A stretch of DNA of 64,000 nt, from positions 682,001 through 746,000 of the forward strand of contig CBDDDJ010000004.1 of the NCBI GenBank assembly GCA_965226475.1, written 5' to 3'. This document shows, in pieces, positions 34,205-43,377 of this stretch. A program made the position numbers and the translations under genes. Origin of the DNA: JASLMY01 sp965226475. Lineage in GTDB: Bacteria; Pseudomonadota; Alphaproteobacteria; GCA-2731375. Under the pieces are notes generated by a model. It searched no databases. It was given only the letters and a program-made list of their open reading frames with translations, and was not told where the DNA came from. Every line of letters starts with the position of its first letter. The first letter of the stretch is position 1.

Positions 34205-35700
34205 GCGCCGAGCCCCGACAGCAGGCTCATGTACGACTTGGCGGACGTCATCGCGACCCGGGCGCGCGGCAGATACGGATAGACGTCGAGGTTGAGCCTG
34301 GGCGGCCGCCGCTCGATGCGGCACAGTACCAGGTGCTTCACCGCATCAAAGCCGATTGCGCCGAGCCGCAGGGCGTCGCCGACCGCACCCTCGACCTCCT
34401 CGAGCCGGAAGGTCTCCAGTAGACGGAGCACCTGGACGTACTCGCGCTTGCCTGCCTTGCCCATACGAGCTTCGAGGAGCCGCCGCAGAGTGATGAAGGC
34501 CTCGGGCAGGTCCCAGCCCGCCAATGGCGCGGCCTGGTCGAGGGCGCCGATCTTCTGCTCGATCAAGGGCAGGTAATGCAGCGGGTCGAAGATCAGGTCC
34601 TCGCTGTCGTAGGACCGGCGGTGCCGGGCGATCACCTCGGCCCCGCAGCTGATCACCACCTCATCGACGTAGCCCCGGATGAGCACCTCACGGTGGCCGT
34701 AGGCCACGGGCACGGAATAGTCGTTGCCGCGGTAACGCACCAGCGACAGCGAACTCGCCCGTCCAGGGCGCTTATCGCAGGCATCATAGGGAGCAGGCGG
34801 CAATGGCAAGAGAACTTGACGATCCCGCTCGAGACGCTCGCCGATGGTCTCCTTGTGGCCCCGCAGCCGCGCCGCCTGGCGCCGGCGGCACTGTTCGGCG
34901 AGAGCATCGTTGAGGGCCGCGAAGCTCTCGGCACGCGGGACGGGGACCAGGAAGTTCCGCCGGATGAAGCCGACCAGTCCCTCGACCTTGCCCTTGTCGT
35001 TGCCCTTGCCCGGCCGGCCGAACCTGTCCTCGAACAGATAGTGGGACTGAAGCTCCGTGAAGACGCGCGTTCGCTGCCGCTTCCCATCGCCCAGGATCCG
35101 GGCAACCGCCAGCTTGGTGTTGTCGTACAGGATGGATCGGGGGACGCCGCCGAAGAAGGCAAACGCCGCGTTGTGGCCATCGCAGAATGCTTCGGTCGTC
35201 TCCGCCGGATAGGCCGCAACAAAGCAACCATCACTGTGGGGAAGGTCGAAGGCAAGGAAGTGGATCTTCCGTAACGCGCCGCCGATCACCGCCATCGCTT
35301 CGCCGAAGTCCGCCTGGGCGTGACCGGGGGAATGGGAGAGTGGCACGAACACCTCACGCGACCGAAGCCCCTGCTCACGAACGTAGTCCTTCACGATGGT
35401 GTAGCCGCCCGTGAAACCGTACTCGTCCCGGAGGCGGTCGAAGATGCGCTTCGCAGTGTGCCGTTGCTTGTGGTGGCTGGTCCGATCGTCTTCCAGAATC
35501 CGATCGATGATCCCCGTGAACGGACCCAGCTTCGGCCGCCGTGGCGGCTTGCCGCGGCGATACCCCGGCGGCACCGAGAACGACAGCATCTTGCGTACCG
35601 TCTTGCGGTCCAGCCCGAACACCCGCGAGGCCTCGCGGGTGCTCATTCCCTCGACACGACACGCCCGCCGAACCCGTGCGTACAACTCCACCCGATACAT
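34201..35700 (-). CDS. istA: IS21-family transposase IstA (second type)
   Basis: A 499-residue IstA. The N-terminal HTH is GMSTREASRVFGLDRKTVRKM. The DDE core has GHAQADFGEA (Asp), RSILYDNTKLAV (Asp) and KGKVEGLVGFIRRN (Glu). A C-terminal Mu-transposase-like segment follows (YRGNDYSVPVAYGHREVLI). The ATG at 35700 is chosen because the family motif YRVELYARVRRA begins there. The gene is complete and may be active. Confidence 0.92.
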   Translation of the reverse strand: MYRVELYARVRRACRVEGMSTREASRVFGLDRKTVRKMLSFSVPPGYRRGKPPRRPKLGPFTGIIDRILEDDRTSHHKQRHTAKRIFDRLRDEYGFTGGYTIVKDYVREQGLRSREVFVPLSHSPGHAQADFGEAMAVIGGALRKIHFLAFDLPHSDGCFVAAYPAETTEAFCDGHNAAFAFFGGVPRSILYDNTKLAVARILGDGKRQRTRVFTELQSHYLFEDRFGRPGKGNDKGKVEGLVGFIRRNFLVPVPRAESFAALNDALAEQCRRRQAARLRGHKETIGERLERDRQVLLPLPPAPYDACDKRPGRASSLSLVRYRGNDYSVPVAYGHREVLIRGYVDEVVISCGAEVIARHRRSYDSEDLIFDPLHYLPLIEQKIGALDQAAPLAGWDLPEAFITLRRLLEARMGKAGKREYVQVLRLLETFRLEEVEGAVGDALRLGAIGFDAVKHLVLCRIERRPPRLNLDVYPYLPRARVAMTSAKSYMSLLSGLGA

Positions 35701-35768
35701 CCCCCCCGCCTTCCAGTCAGAGCAACCCTGACAGAAGGCTATACGCGGTCCCATTTTGGTCCGCCGCA

Positions 35769-36761
35769 GCCGGATCGACCGGCCGCTTCAGTGGGGGATT
35801 ATTGCGCCGCCGTTCTCAGCTTTCCCGTCTCCGACATTGATGTTCCAGGTGAGCGTTGAAGGCGTCCCAGCTCGCAAACCGGGGGATGGGAACCATGAAG
35901 TTCCGGCGGGCGTAACCGACCAGCCCCTCCACCTTGCCCTTATCATTGCCCTTGCCGGGGCGGCCATATCGATCCTGGAACAGATAATGGGATTGAAGCC
36001 CGCTGAACGCTCGCGTTCGTTGCCGCGTGCCGTCCGGCAGGATGCGCGACACCAGGCACTTGTCATTGTCGTAGAGAATCGATTGGGGAATGCCGCCGAA
36101 GAAGGCGAAGGCCCCGTTGTGGCCGTCCAGCCAGGCCTCCGTCGCCGCCGCCGGGTAGGCCGCAACGAAGCAGGCATCGCTGTGGGGAAGGTCCATGGCG
36201 AAAAAATGCGCCCGCCGCTTGACGCCGGCGATGATCGCATCCGCCTCGCCAAAGTCCGCCTGAGCGTGACCCGGAGGGTGCGCCAGCGGCACGAACATCT
36301 CACGCTGGCGACGGCGCCGTTCCCGGACGTAATCCTTGACGATGGTCTGTTTGCCCGCAAAGCCATGCTCGTCGCGAAGACGCTCGAATATCCGCTTCGC
36401 CGTGTGGCGCTGCTTGCAGTGAACCGTTCGGTCCTCTTCCAGAATACGGTCAATGATATCCCTGAAGGGGTCCAGCTTCGGGCGCTTCGGTGGCTGGCGG
36501 CGGCGGTAGCCAGGCGGCTCCGAGTGCCCGAGCATCTTCCTCACCGTCTCTCGCGCTATGCCAAACCGACTCGCCGCCTCTCGCTGACTCAGCCCATCAA
36601 CATGGCACGCCAGCCGAACGCGTAGATAAAGGTCCACGGTATACATCCTCCCACCTTCCATCCCGAAAAGGATCGAAGGCTACAGGTGGCAGAGTTTTAC
36701 TCCGCCCGCAGCCGGGCAAATCCCGCCGCTTCCGTGGTCTAATTTGTCACCGCCGCACACA
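35769..36761 (-). mobile_element. Remnant of a third IS21-family element
   Basis: It holds the start and N-terminal half of an istA related to, but clearly diverged from, the neighbouring element's. Its outer end is set at 36761, where CACCGCCGCACACA meets the truncated mlaE-like gene. The rest of istA and all of istB are missing. The adjoining complete element probably inserted here and the remainder was lost. Confidence 0.7.
35816..36646 (-). pseudogene. Truncated IS21-family transposase IstA
   Basis: About 276 residues, from YTVDLYLRVRLACHVDGLSQ to HLEHQCRRRES, against about 500 for the family. The three catalytic motifs survive: GHAQADFGEADAI, QSILYDNDKCLV and KGKVEGLVGYARRN. The C-terminal domain is missing where the complete neighbouring element begins. 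No matching istB is present. Confidence 0.85.
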
Positions 36762-36953
36762 GCCCTGGACGGCGGTGAAATAGATCTGCCGCGTGGTCTC
36801 GAAGCGGATGTAGCGCCCGCTGGGGAGGACATAGCGCGGCGCGCCGGCGAGGGCGCGGAGCGCCAGGCGGCCAGCCTCGTCCAGCGCGTCGCCGAAGCCG
36901 CGCGTTATCTCCGCCAGACGATCGGCGAGATCGCGCAGGGTTCGTGTCACCAT
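36762..36953 (-). pseudogene. N-terminal fragment of an MlaE-type ABC transporter permease
   Basis: It starts at ATG 36953 after GGAAGGACGGGG. The translation ends YIRFETTRQIYFTAVQ before running into IS-derived sequence. The Arg-Gln-Ile-Tyr-Phe-x-x-Val motif is typical of the segment just before the first transmembrane part of MlaE permeases (retrograde phospholipid transport). About 64 residues remain and all membrane segments are lost. The family assignment rests on this short motif. Confidence 0.55.
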
Positions 36954-37110
36954 GCCCCGTCCTTCCAAGAATCGCATGAAGCGTAACAGATGGCGCCTGG
37001 AGGCGTGATGGAACCGGGATAAATCTTACGCCGAGTTGATCCGGGCATGGCTTGTACGGACCAGTCCGCAGGCCAATTTCGAGGGCGGAGAGTCAAAGGT
37101 CACGGGCCAC

Positions 37111-37968
37111 ATGATCAAATTGACGAATAGATTGCTGCTGGCGAGCCTGTTGTTCACGCTGTTGCCGGGCTTCACCGCGCTCGAAGCGCTGTTCGCGCCG
37201 AAGGCGGAGCTCTGGCCCCGCTGGCAGGCACGGGACGAGGCCTCGAAACTGACCGTCGATCACGCGCCCTGGAGCCGGTTTCTCGGGACCTACGTCACCG
37301 CCGGCGAGGACGGCGTCAACCGGGTCGCCTACGGCCGCGTTTCGGCGGCTGACCGGGCCGCGCTCGACGGCTACATCCAGGCGCTGGAGGCGAACGACGT
37401 GGACCGGCTGAACGGCGAGGAACAGAAGGCCTTCTGGATCAACCTCTACAATGCGCTGACCGTGCGCGTCGTGCTCGACCATCCGAAGGCGGCGAGTATT
37501 CGCGACATCAAGCTCTCGGCCGGGTTCTTCTCCGCCGGTGGGCCCGGGGACCATCCGCTGGCGCGCGTGAAGGGCGAAAAGCTGACGCTCAACGACATCG
37601 AACACCGGATCCTGCGGCCGATCTGGCGCGATCCCCGCATCCACTACGCCGTCAACTGCGCCGCGATCGGCTGTCCCAACCTGGCCACCCGGGCCTTTTC
37701 CGCCTCGCCCCTGGAGGCGGACCTGGAGGCCGCCGCCCGGGCCTACGTCAACCATCCCCGCGGCCTGCGGCGAAGGCCCGACGGCGGCTTCACCGCCTCC
37801 AAGATCTATGCCTGGTTCGCCAAGGACTTCGGCGGCGAGGCCGGCGTGCGGGCCCATCTCCGCCGCCACGCCGACGAGACGACGCGCGCCCGGCTCGACG
37901 ACGGCGCGCCGATCGACGCCTGGGAATACGACTGGTCGCTGAACGCGGCGCCGATGACGGCGGTGTGA
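37111..37968 (+). CDS. DUF547 domain exported protein
   Basis: 285 residues from the ATG at 37111, which begins a signal-type segment (TNRLLLASLLFTLLPGFTAL). The longer frame from 37036 adds 25 residues that precede the signal. DUF547 motifs are present: KAFWINLYNALTVRVVLDHP, LNDIEHRIL and IHYAVNCAAIGCPNLA. The family has an unknown, possibly hydrolase-like role in the envelope. It converges with cobT, whose stop lies 34 bases away. Confidence 0.85.
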   Translation: MIKLTNRLLLASLLFTLLPGFTALEALFAPKAELWPRWQARDEASKLTVDHAPWSRFLGTYVTAGEDGVNRVAYGRVSAADRAALDGYIQALEANDVDRLNGEEQKAFWINLYNALTVRVVLDHPKAASIRDIKLSAGFFSAGGPGDHPLARVKGEKLTLNDIEHRILRPIWRDPRIHYAVNCAAIGCPNLATRAFSASPLEADLEAAARAYVNHPRGLRRRPDGGFTASKIYAWFAKDFGGEAGVRAHLRRHADETTRARLDDGAPIDAWEYDWSLNAAPMTAV

Positions 37969-38002
37969 ATCAGATCCGGATCCGCGTGGCCAGCGCCTGC
38001 CT

Positions 38003-39880
38003 TCAGCGCCTCAGCGGCACGCGGGAGAGACCGGCGCCCCGGCGGCCGGGGGCGTCGTCGGCGTCGAACAGCTCGGCGAGCTTGTCCATCATGGCGCCGC
38101 CCAATTGTTCCGCATCGACGATGGTGACGGCGCGCTGGTAGTAGCGGGTGACGTCGTGGCCGATGCCGATGGCGATCAGCTCGACGGGCGAGGAGGTCTC
38201 GATCCACTCGATCACCTGGCGGAGGTGCTTCTCGAGGTAGTTGCCGGCATTGACGGAGAGCGTGCTGTCGTCGACCGGCGCGCCGTCCGAGATCACCATC
38301 AATATCCGGCGCTGCTCGGTCCGTCCCAGCAGGCGCTCGTGCGCCCAGATCAGCGCCTCGCCGTCGATATTCTCCTTCAACAACCCCTCGCGCATCATCA
38401 GGCCGAGGGAGCGCCGCGCGCGGCGCCAGGGCGAATCGGCGGATTTGTAGACGATGTGGCGGAGGTCGTTCAAGCGGCCCGGATTGGCCGGCTTGCCTTC
38501 GCGCAGCCAGCGCTCCCGGCTCTGCCCGCCCTTCCAGGCCCGCGTGGTGAAGCCCAGGATCTCGACCTTGACCGAGCAGCGCTCCAGGGTGCGGGCCAGG
38601 ATGTCGGCGCACATCGCCGCCACCGTGATCGGCCGCCCGCGCATGGAGCCGGAATTATCCAGCAGCAGGGTGACGACGGTGTCGCGGAAGTCGGTATCGC
38701 GCTCGACCTTGTAGGAAAGCGCGTTCATCGGATTGACCACGACGCGGGCGAGCTTACCGGCGTCCAGCAGGCCTTCTTCCAGATCGAATTCCCAGGAACG
38801 GTTCTGCTTCGCCATCAGGCGGCGCTGCAGACGGTTTGCGAGGCGCGCCACGACGCCCTGCATGTGGTGCAGCTGCTGGTCGAGATAGAGCCTCAGGCGG
38901 CCGAGCTCCTCGATGTCGCATAGATCGGCGGCGTCGATCATCTCGTCGTATTCGGCGCTGAAGGCGTGGTAGGGCGGCTCGTTCTGGCCGGGCATGGCAT
39001 CGCCCGGGCGCCACTGGCGCCGCCCCCGGCCCGGATCCTCGCTCCCCATCGAGGTCATGGAATCGTCGGCGTCCATGCTTTCGGCGTCGGACGAATCGTC
39101 CATCTGCCCATCCATGGAATCGGCCTGCTGCGGATCGCCGTCCTCGGCCCCGCCATCGGCCCCCTCGCCCTCGCCCTCGCCGCCGCCTTCCGGCTGCTGT
39201 TCGGGATCGGCGTCGGGATTATCTTCGTACTCGTCCGATTCCTCGTAGTCCTCCTCGCCGAGGTCGAGGTCGGCGATGAGCTTGCGGGTGAGCCGGGCGA
39301 AGGTCGCCTGATCGCGGATCGATTCGGCGATCTGGTCCAACTCTTCGCCGGCGTTGTCCTCGATGAACGCGCGCATGCCGTCGACCATGGTCTCGGCGTC
39401 GCCGGGCGGCGCCTTGCCGGTCAGCCGTTCGCGCACCAGCATGCCGACGACCTCCGGCAGCAGGGCTTCGCCCGGATCGGTGATCGAGGCATAGCCGCGC
39501 GCCCGGCAGCGCTCTTCCAGCATGGCGTCGAGGTTCGAGGAGACGCCGCGCATCCGGTTGGCGCCAATCGCCTCGACCCGGGCCTGTTCCGCCGCCTCGA
39601 AGACGGCGCGCGGGATCGCGGATTGCGGGCGGAAACGGTTATGGAGACCGTCGTCGTGATGGCGGGTCCAGAGCGCCAGGGCATCGCCGGCGCCGCGCAC
39701 TTGGGCGACTTCGCCCGCCGGCAGCGTGCGGGCGGGAAGCGGCAGCCGGCCGCGTCCGCCACGTCCGGCCGCGCCCTCGGCCCCGAAGCTCACCTCCAGC
39801 TCGGAATCGGCCGCGATCGCGCGCGTCGCGGCGGTGACCGCGCGTTTGAACGGTTCGACCGGGCTTTCGGGATTGCTCAT
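38003..39880 (-). CDS. cobT: Cobaltochelatase subunit CobT
   Basis: A 625-residue CobT. A helical N-terminal part includes SELEVSFG and FEAAEQARVEAIGANRMRG. A highly acidic linker of Glu/Asp/Gly at about 205-275 precedes a C-terminal von Willebrand A domain with the MIDAS motif LLLDNSGSMRGRPITVAA. With CobS, encoded nine bases upstream, it forms the AAA+ chaperone ring that drives cobalt insertion into hydrogenobyrinate diamide by CobN in aerobic cobalamin synthesis. cobN is not in this window. Confidence 0.95.
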   Translation of the reverse strand: MSNPESPVEPFKRAVTAATRAIAADSELEVSFGAEGAAGRGGRGRLPLPARTLPAGEVAQVRGAGDALALWTRHHDDGLHNRFRPQSAIPRAVFEAAEQARVEAIGANRMRGVSSNLDAMLEERCRARGYASITDPGEALLPEVVGMLVRERLTGKAPPGDAETMVDGMRAFIEDNAGEELDQIAESIRDQATFARLTRKLIADLDLGEEDYEESDEYEDNPDADPEQQPEGGGEGEGEGADGGAEDGDPQQADSMDGQMDDSSDAESMDADDSMTSMGSEDPGRGRRQWRPGDAMPGQNEPPYHAFSAEYDEMIDAADLCDIEELGRLRLYLDQQLHHMQGVVARLANRLQRRLMAKQNRSWEFDLEEGLLDAGKLARVVVNPMNALSYKVERDTDFRDTVVTLLLDNSGSMRGRPITVAAMCADILARTLERCSVKVEILGFTTRAWKGGQSRERWLREGKPANPGRLNDLRHIVYKSADSPWRRARRSLGLMMREGLLKENIDGEALIWAHERLLGRTEQRRILMVISDGAPVDDSTLSVNAGNYLEKHLRQVIEWIETSSPVELIAIGIGHDVTRYYQRAVTIVDAEQLGGAMMDKLAELFDADDAPGRRGAGLSRVPLRR

Positions 39881-39889
39881 GGCCAGAGG

Positions 39890-40894
39890 TCAGGCCAGGT
39901 CCGCCAGCGCCGACGATTCCGGCAGCTCTTCTCCCAGGCAGCGCTGATAGTATTCGGCGATGATCGGGCGCTCGACCTCGTCGCAGCGGTTGAGGAAGCT
40001 CAACCGGAAGCCGAAGCCGACGTCGTCGAAGATCTCCGCGTTCTGTGCCCAAGTCAGCACCGTGCGGGGCGACATGACCGTGGAGATGTCGCCGTTGATG
40101 AAGCCGGAACGACTGAGTTCCGCGACCGCGACCATCGCCTCGACGGTCTTGCGGCCCTCCTCGGTGTCGTAGCTCTTGGCCTTGGCGAGAATGATGCTCT
40201 GCTCCATCTCCGCCGCAAGGTAGTTGAGCGTGGTGACGATGCTCCAGCGGTCCATCTGGCCCTGGTTGATCTGCTGGGTGCCGTGATAGAGGCCAGTGGT
40301 GTCGCCCAGGCCCACCGTGTTGGTGGTCGAGAACAGTCGGAACGAGGGGTGCGGCCGGATCACCCGGCTCTGGTCGAGGAGCGTCAGCTTGCCCTCGACC
40401 TCAAGGATCCGCTGGATCACGAACATCACGTCGGCGCGGCCGGCGTCATACTCGTCGAACACCAGGGCGCAGGGGTGTTGCAGCGACCAGGGCAGAATAC
40501 CCTCGCGGAACTCGGTCACCTGCTGGCCGTCCTTGATCACGATCGCGTCCTTGCCGATCAGGTCGATACGGCTGATGTGGCTGTCGAGGTTGACGCGAAT
40601 GCACGGCCAGTTGAGGCGCGCGGCGACCTGCTCAATGTGGGTCGACTTGCCGGTGCCGTGATAGCCCTGGATCATCACGCGGCGGTTGTGGGCGAAGCCC
40701 GCCAGGATGGCGAGAGTGGTGTCACGGTCGAAGCGGTAGTCCTCGTCGAAGTCCGGCACCAGTTCCGAGGGCGCCAAAAACGCCGGAACCACCATCTTGC
40801 TGTCGATGCCGAAGGCTTCCCCCACGTCGACCGTGGTATCCGGAGCGTCGGGGGTGCCGGTCGTCGCCGCGTCCGCAGCCAAAATCGCCGTCAT
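39890..40894 (-). CDS. cobS: Cobaltochelatase subunit CobS
   Basis: A 334-residue AAA+ ATPase of the MoxR-like/CobS type. Walker A is IQGYHGTGKSTHIEQVA, Walker B CALVFDEYDAG, and FSTTNTVGLGDTTGLYHGT and an arginine-finger region follow. The N-terminal FGIDSKMVVPAFLAPSELVPD is typical of CobS. It is encoded between the DnaJ-like gene and cobT on the same strand, with spacing of 50 and 9 bases, so all three are probably one operon. Confidence 0.96.
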   Translation of the reverse strand: MTAILAADAATTGTPDAPDTTVDVGEAFGIDSKMVVPAFLAPSELVPDFDEDYRFDRDTTLAILAGFAHNRRVMIQGYHGTGKSTHIEQVAARLNWPCIRVNLDSHISRIDLIGKDAIVIKDGQQVTEFREGILPWSLQHPCALVFDEYDAGRADVMFVIQRILEVEGKLTLLDQSRVIRPHPSFRLFSTTNTVGLGDTTGLYHGTQQINQGQMDRWSIVTTLNYLAAEMEQSIILAKAKSYDTEEGRKTVEAMVAVAELSRSGFINGDISTVMSPRTVLTWAQNAEIFDDVGFGFRLSFLNRCDEVERPIIAEYYQRCLGEELPESSALADLA

Positions 40895-40944
40895 GTGACT
40901 CGTCCTGCTCTAAGTTTTCCTTGAGTTGAACGCGGGAACCGCGC

Positions 40945-41517
40945 TCAGCCGACGCCATCGGATACCAGGAAGGTGTACGCCTCGTTGATCGACTTGAAAC
41001 GCTCTTCCACCGAGGTGTCGCCACCATTGGCGTCGGGGTGAAACCGTTTGACCAGCTGCTTATACCGCATTTTGATCCGTTGCAAGTCGACGCCTGGCTC
41101 CAGGTCCAGCGCGGCCAATGCGCGCAGCCGTTCGGACGAGATGCCATGGCGCTCGTCGGGGATCGGATCGGCCGCGTCGGCGCCGAAAAACCCGAATGGA
41201 TCGCGCGGCACGCCCGCCATGGCGGCGCCGGGGCCGGAGCCCAGCTTCCAGGTCGGCCGGTGGCCGATCACCGCGTCCTTGCGGAAACGTTCGATCTCCG
41301 CCTCGCTCATGCCGCGAAAATAATCCCACGACGCGTTGTAGGCCCGGACATGGTCGAGGCAGAACCAGTAGTGGCCGCTGTCTTCCGCGCGCCGCCTGGG
41401 CGCCCGGAACTCGCCAGCCGCCTCGCAGCCCGGCTGTTCGCAGAGACGCGCGCCGTTCACCGCGTCTTCGGCGGTTCGGATCCGGGCAAGGGGTATATCG
41501 CGGCCACGTTTGCGCAT
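40945..41517 (-). CDS. J-domain protein upstream of cobS
   Basis: About 190 residues from ATG 41517 (an upstream in-frame ATG at 41595 is less likely). The N-terminal part includes LCEQPGCEAAGEFRAP and HYWFCLDHVRAYNASWDYF, suggesting a small Cys/His cluster. The C-terminal J domain has the canonical HPD in KRFHPDANGGD. It is probably a DnaK co-chaperone. Its position ahead of cobS and cobT is common in alphaproteobacteria, but a direct role in cobaltochelatase assembly is not established. Confidence 0.88.
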   Translation of the reverse strand: MRKRGRDIPLARIRTAEDAVNGARLCEQPGCEAAGEFRAPRRRAEDSGHYWFCLDHVRAYNASWDYFRGMSEAEIERFRKDAVIGHRPTWKLGSGPGAAMAGVPRDPFGFFGADAADPIPDERHGISSERLRALAALDLEPGVDLQRIKMRYKQLVKRFHPDANGGDTSVEERFKSINEAYTFLVSDGVG

Positions 41518-41702
41518 GGTGTCGAGTATGGATAGTGGCGACGAGCGGCGCAACCGACGCGCAAGGCGCGCGTAAGGGGACGTGCGAGGCCACACCGGGA
41601 CGCTTCAATCGACGATCGGCGGATAGGCGCGTTGTGGCGTCAGACAACATCCCCGGCAAGATCGTAGGGGATATTTTCACGTAAAAAATGGTTAACGGTC
41701 TC

Positions 41703-41752
41703 TTGACTCTACCTGAAGTTACAATACCATAGTGTCTTTAGTGTTTAACACT
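41703..41752 (+). promoter_or_regulatory. Promoter and palindromic operator candidate for the RHH gene
   Basis: In an AT-rich stretch, TTGACT (41703-41708) and TACCAT (41725-41730), 16 bases apart, fit a sigma-70-type promoter. The perfect palindrome AGTGTT-T-AACACT (41740-41752) follows just before the ATG at 41763. A palindrome there is well placed for repression, perhaps by the ribbon-helix-helix protein it precedes. Confidence 0.5.
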
Positions 41753-41762
41753 TGGCGGGGCG

Positions 41763-42089
41763 ATGCGGGAATCAATCAGCAGTGAAGCGGGCGCCTCGAC
41801 CAGTCTGGTTGGCCGAAATATCCGGGTCAACGGGCGGCGGACCAGCATAAAGCTCGAAGCCTCGATGTGGCTGGCGCTCGAGGATATATGCGAGCGCACC
41901 GACCGCAGCCTCAACGACGTCTGCGGCCAGGTCGGCCAGCGGGATTGGACCGGTACCTTTACCTCGGCCGTGCGGGTGTACATCGTGGACTTCTATCGCA
42001 AGGCCGAGCGCCGCGCGCGGGAGCAGGCCATGCGGCGGCCCGCGGACAGCAATCAGCCACCTCACCATTGGTCCGATTTCGCCTCATGA
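41763..42089 (+). CDS. Ribbon-helix-helix domain DNA-binding protein
   Basis: A 108-residue protein. After a 22-residue variable N-terminus comes the RHH core: beta strand RRTSIKLEASMW, then LALEDICERTDRSLNDVCGQV and FTSAVRVYIVDFYRKAERR. It fits the RHH_4-type proteins common in Rhodospirillales and Rhizobiales. It probably binds DNA as a dimer. The palindrome 11-23 bases before the start suggests self-regulation. Its 3' end overlaps the convergent corC-like gene by six bases. Confidence 0.85.
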   Translation: MRESISSEAGASTSLVGRNIRVNGRRTSIKLEASMWLALEDICERTDRSLNDVCGQVGQRDWTGTFTSAVRVYIVDFYRKAERRAREQAMRRPADSNQPPHHWSDFAS

Positions 42090-43358
42090 GGCAGCGCGCG
42101 GACGGACCCGCACGCGGGTGATCTGATTGCGCTCGCGCGCCACGATGTCGAAGTCGCAGCCGGCGATCTCGAAGCTTTCACCGACCTCGGGAATGCGCCG
42201 GGCCTCGTGTATCACCAGCCCGGCGACCGTCGCCGCCTCCTCGTCCGGCAGTGTCCAGTCCGCGTGGCGGTTGAGATCGCGCACCGTGACGGTGCCCTCG
42301 ACGACATAGCCGCCGGACGCCTCGCGGCGGATGGCGCCGGCGGCGATGTCATCGTGCTCGTCGACGATGTCGCCGACGATCTCTTCCAGAATATCCTCCA
42401 GCGTCACCAGGCCCTGCAGCGCGCCATACTCGTCGACCACCAGGGCGAAGTGGGCGCGCCGCTCGCGGAAGGCGTTCAGCTGCCCGATCAGCGGCGTGGT
42501 GTCGGGGACGAACCAGGGCGCGCGCGCCAGCCGGACCACGCCGTCCGCGCCGAGCGCGTCGCCTCGCTGGTGCAACGCCGCCAGCAGGTCCTTCGCATGC
42601 AGCACGCCGATGATGTTCTCGGGATCATCGCGCCAGAGCGGGATCCGGGTGAAAGGGCTGGCCAGCACCTCGTCGACGATCCTGTCCACCGGCAGGCCGG
42701 CGTCGATCATCGTGATCGCGGTGCGGTGCACCATGATCTCGTCGACCTGGACGTCGGGCAGATCCAGGATGCCGCCCAGCATGTCGCGGTCGGTTTTCGC
42801 CATCCGGCCTTCGCTGATATGCAGGTCGACGGCGCCCAGCAGTTCCTCGCCGGGGCTGAGCAGATGCCCGCCGGCGCCGATCCGGACCCCGACGAGGCGC
42901 AGCAGAACGCGCGCCACCGCCTGCACCACCCGCACCGGCGGCCCGAGCAGGGCGACCAGCACACCGATCACCGGCGCCACCTGGAGGGCCGAGCGGTTGG
43001 CGTTGTGGATCGCGTAGGTCTTCGGCATGACCTCGGCGAAGATCAGCACCAGCGCGGTCATGACGACGGTCGCATAGGCGACGCCGGCGTCGCCGAAGAC
43101 CGCGATCAGCAGGCTGGTGGCGAGCGCCGAAGCGAGGATGTTGACGAGGTTGTTGCCCAGCAGGATCGCGCCGATCAGGCGTTCGCGCCGCGCGATCAAC
43201 CGGTTCACCAACTGGGCGCGCCGGTTGCCCCGCTTGGCGAGATGCAGCATCTGCGCCCGGGATGCCGCCGTCAGCGCCGTTTCCGAGCCGGAGAACAGCG
43301 CCGAGAGAAACAGCAACACCACGATCAGCGCGAGCCAGAGCAGCAGTTCCCAGTTCAT
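42084..43358 (-). CDS. Hemolysin C/CorC-type (CNNM-like) transporter with CBS domains
   Basis: A 424-residue membrane protein. The N-terminal DUF21/CNNM domain (about 1-190) begins LLLWLALIVVLLFLSALFSGSETALTAASRA. The CBS pair spans about 200-330 (MVHRTAITMIDAGLPVDRI, IIGVLHAKDLLAAL, FALVVDEYGALQGLVTLEDILEEIVGDI). The C-terminal CorC_HlyC transporter-associated domain ends GCDFDIVARERNQITRVRV. Such proteins are linked to Mg2+/Co2+ efflux. It lies 19 bases after aroB on the same strand, as in many alphaproteobacteria, so it is probably co-transcribed with aroK-aroB. Confidence 0.93.
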   Translation of the reverse strand: MNWELLLWLALIVVLLFLSALFSGSETALTAASRAQMLHLAKRGNRRAQLVNRLIARRERLIGAILLGNNLVNILASALATSLLIAVFGDAGVAYATVVMTALVLIFAEVMPKTYAIHNANRSALQVAPVIGVLVALLGPPVRVVQAVARVLLRLVGVRIGAGGHLLSPGEELLGAVDLHISEGRMAKTDRDMLGGILDLPDVQVDEIMVHRTAITMIDAGLPVDRIVDEVLASPFTRIPLWRDDPENIIGVLHAKDLLAALHQRGDALGADGVVRLARAPWFVPDTTPLIGQLNAFRERRAHFALVVDEYGALQGLVTLEDILEEIVGDIVDEHDDIAAGAIRREASGGYVVEGTVTVRDLNRHADWTLPDEEAATVAGLVIHEARRIPEVGESFEIAGCDFDIVARERNQITRVRVRPRAAS

Positions 43359-43377
43359 CGTCTTCGCCGCGTCCCCC

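Larger units (their letters stand above)
33250..35768 (-). mobile_element. Second-type IS21-family insertion sequence (complete gene set)
   Basis: The left end begins TGTCAATGGCGGAGCAAAAA followed by GGGACCAC, and a second GGGACCAC box comes soon after. At the right end the inverse GGTCCCATTTTGGTCCGCC occurs at about 35748-35766, matching the left at 17 of 19 bases. The exact right boundary is uncertain, because the element abuts a remnant of a related one. Genes istA and istB are intact and overlap by four bases. It is unrelated in sequence to the IS21 pair at 1016 and 28805. Confidence 0.85.

Noticed and set aside
33250..36761. A composite transposon carrying cargo between IS21 elements
   Set aside because: Only one complete element and one remnant lie next to each other. 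There is no cargo gene between them.
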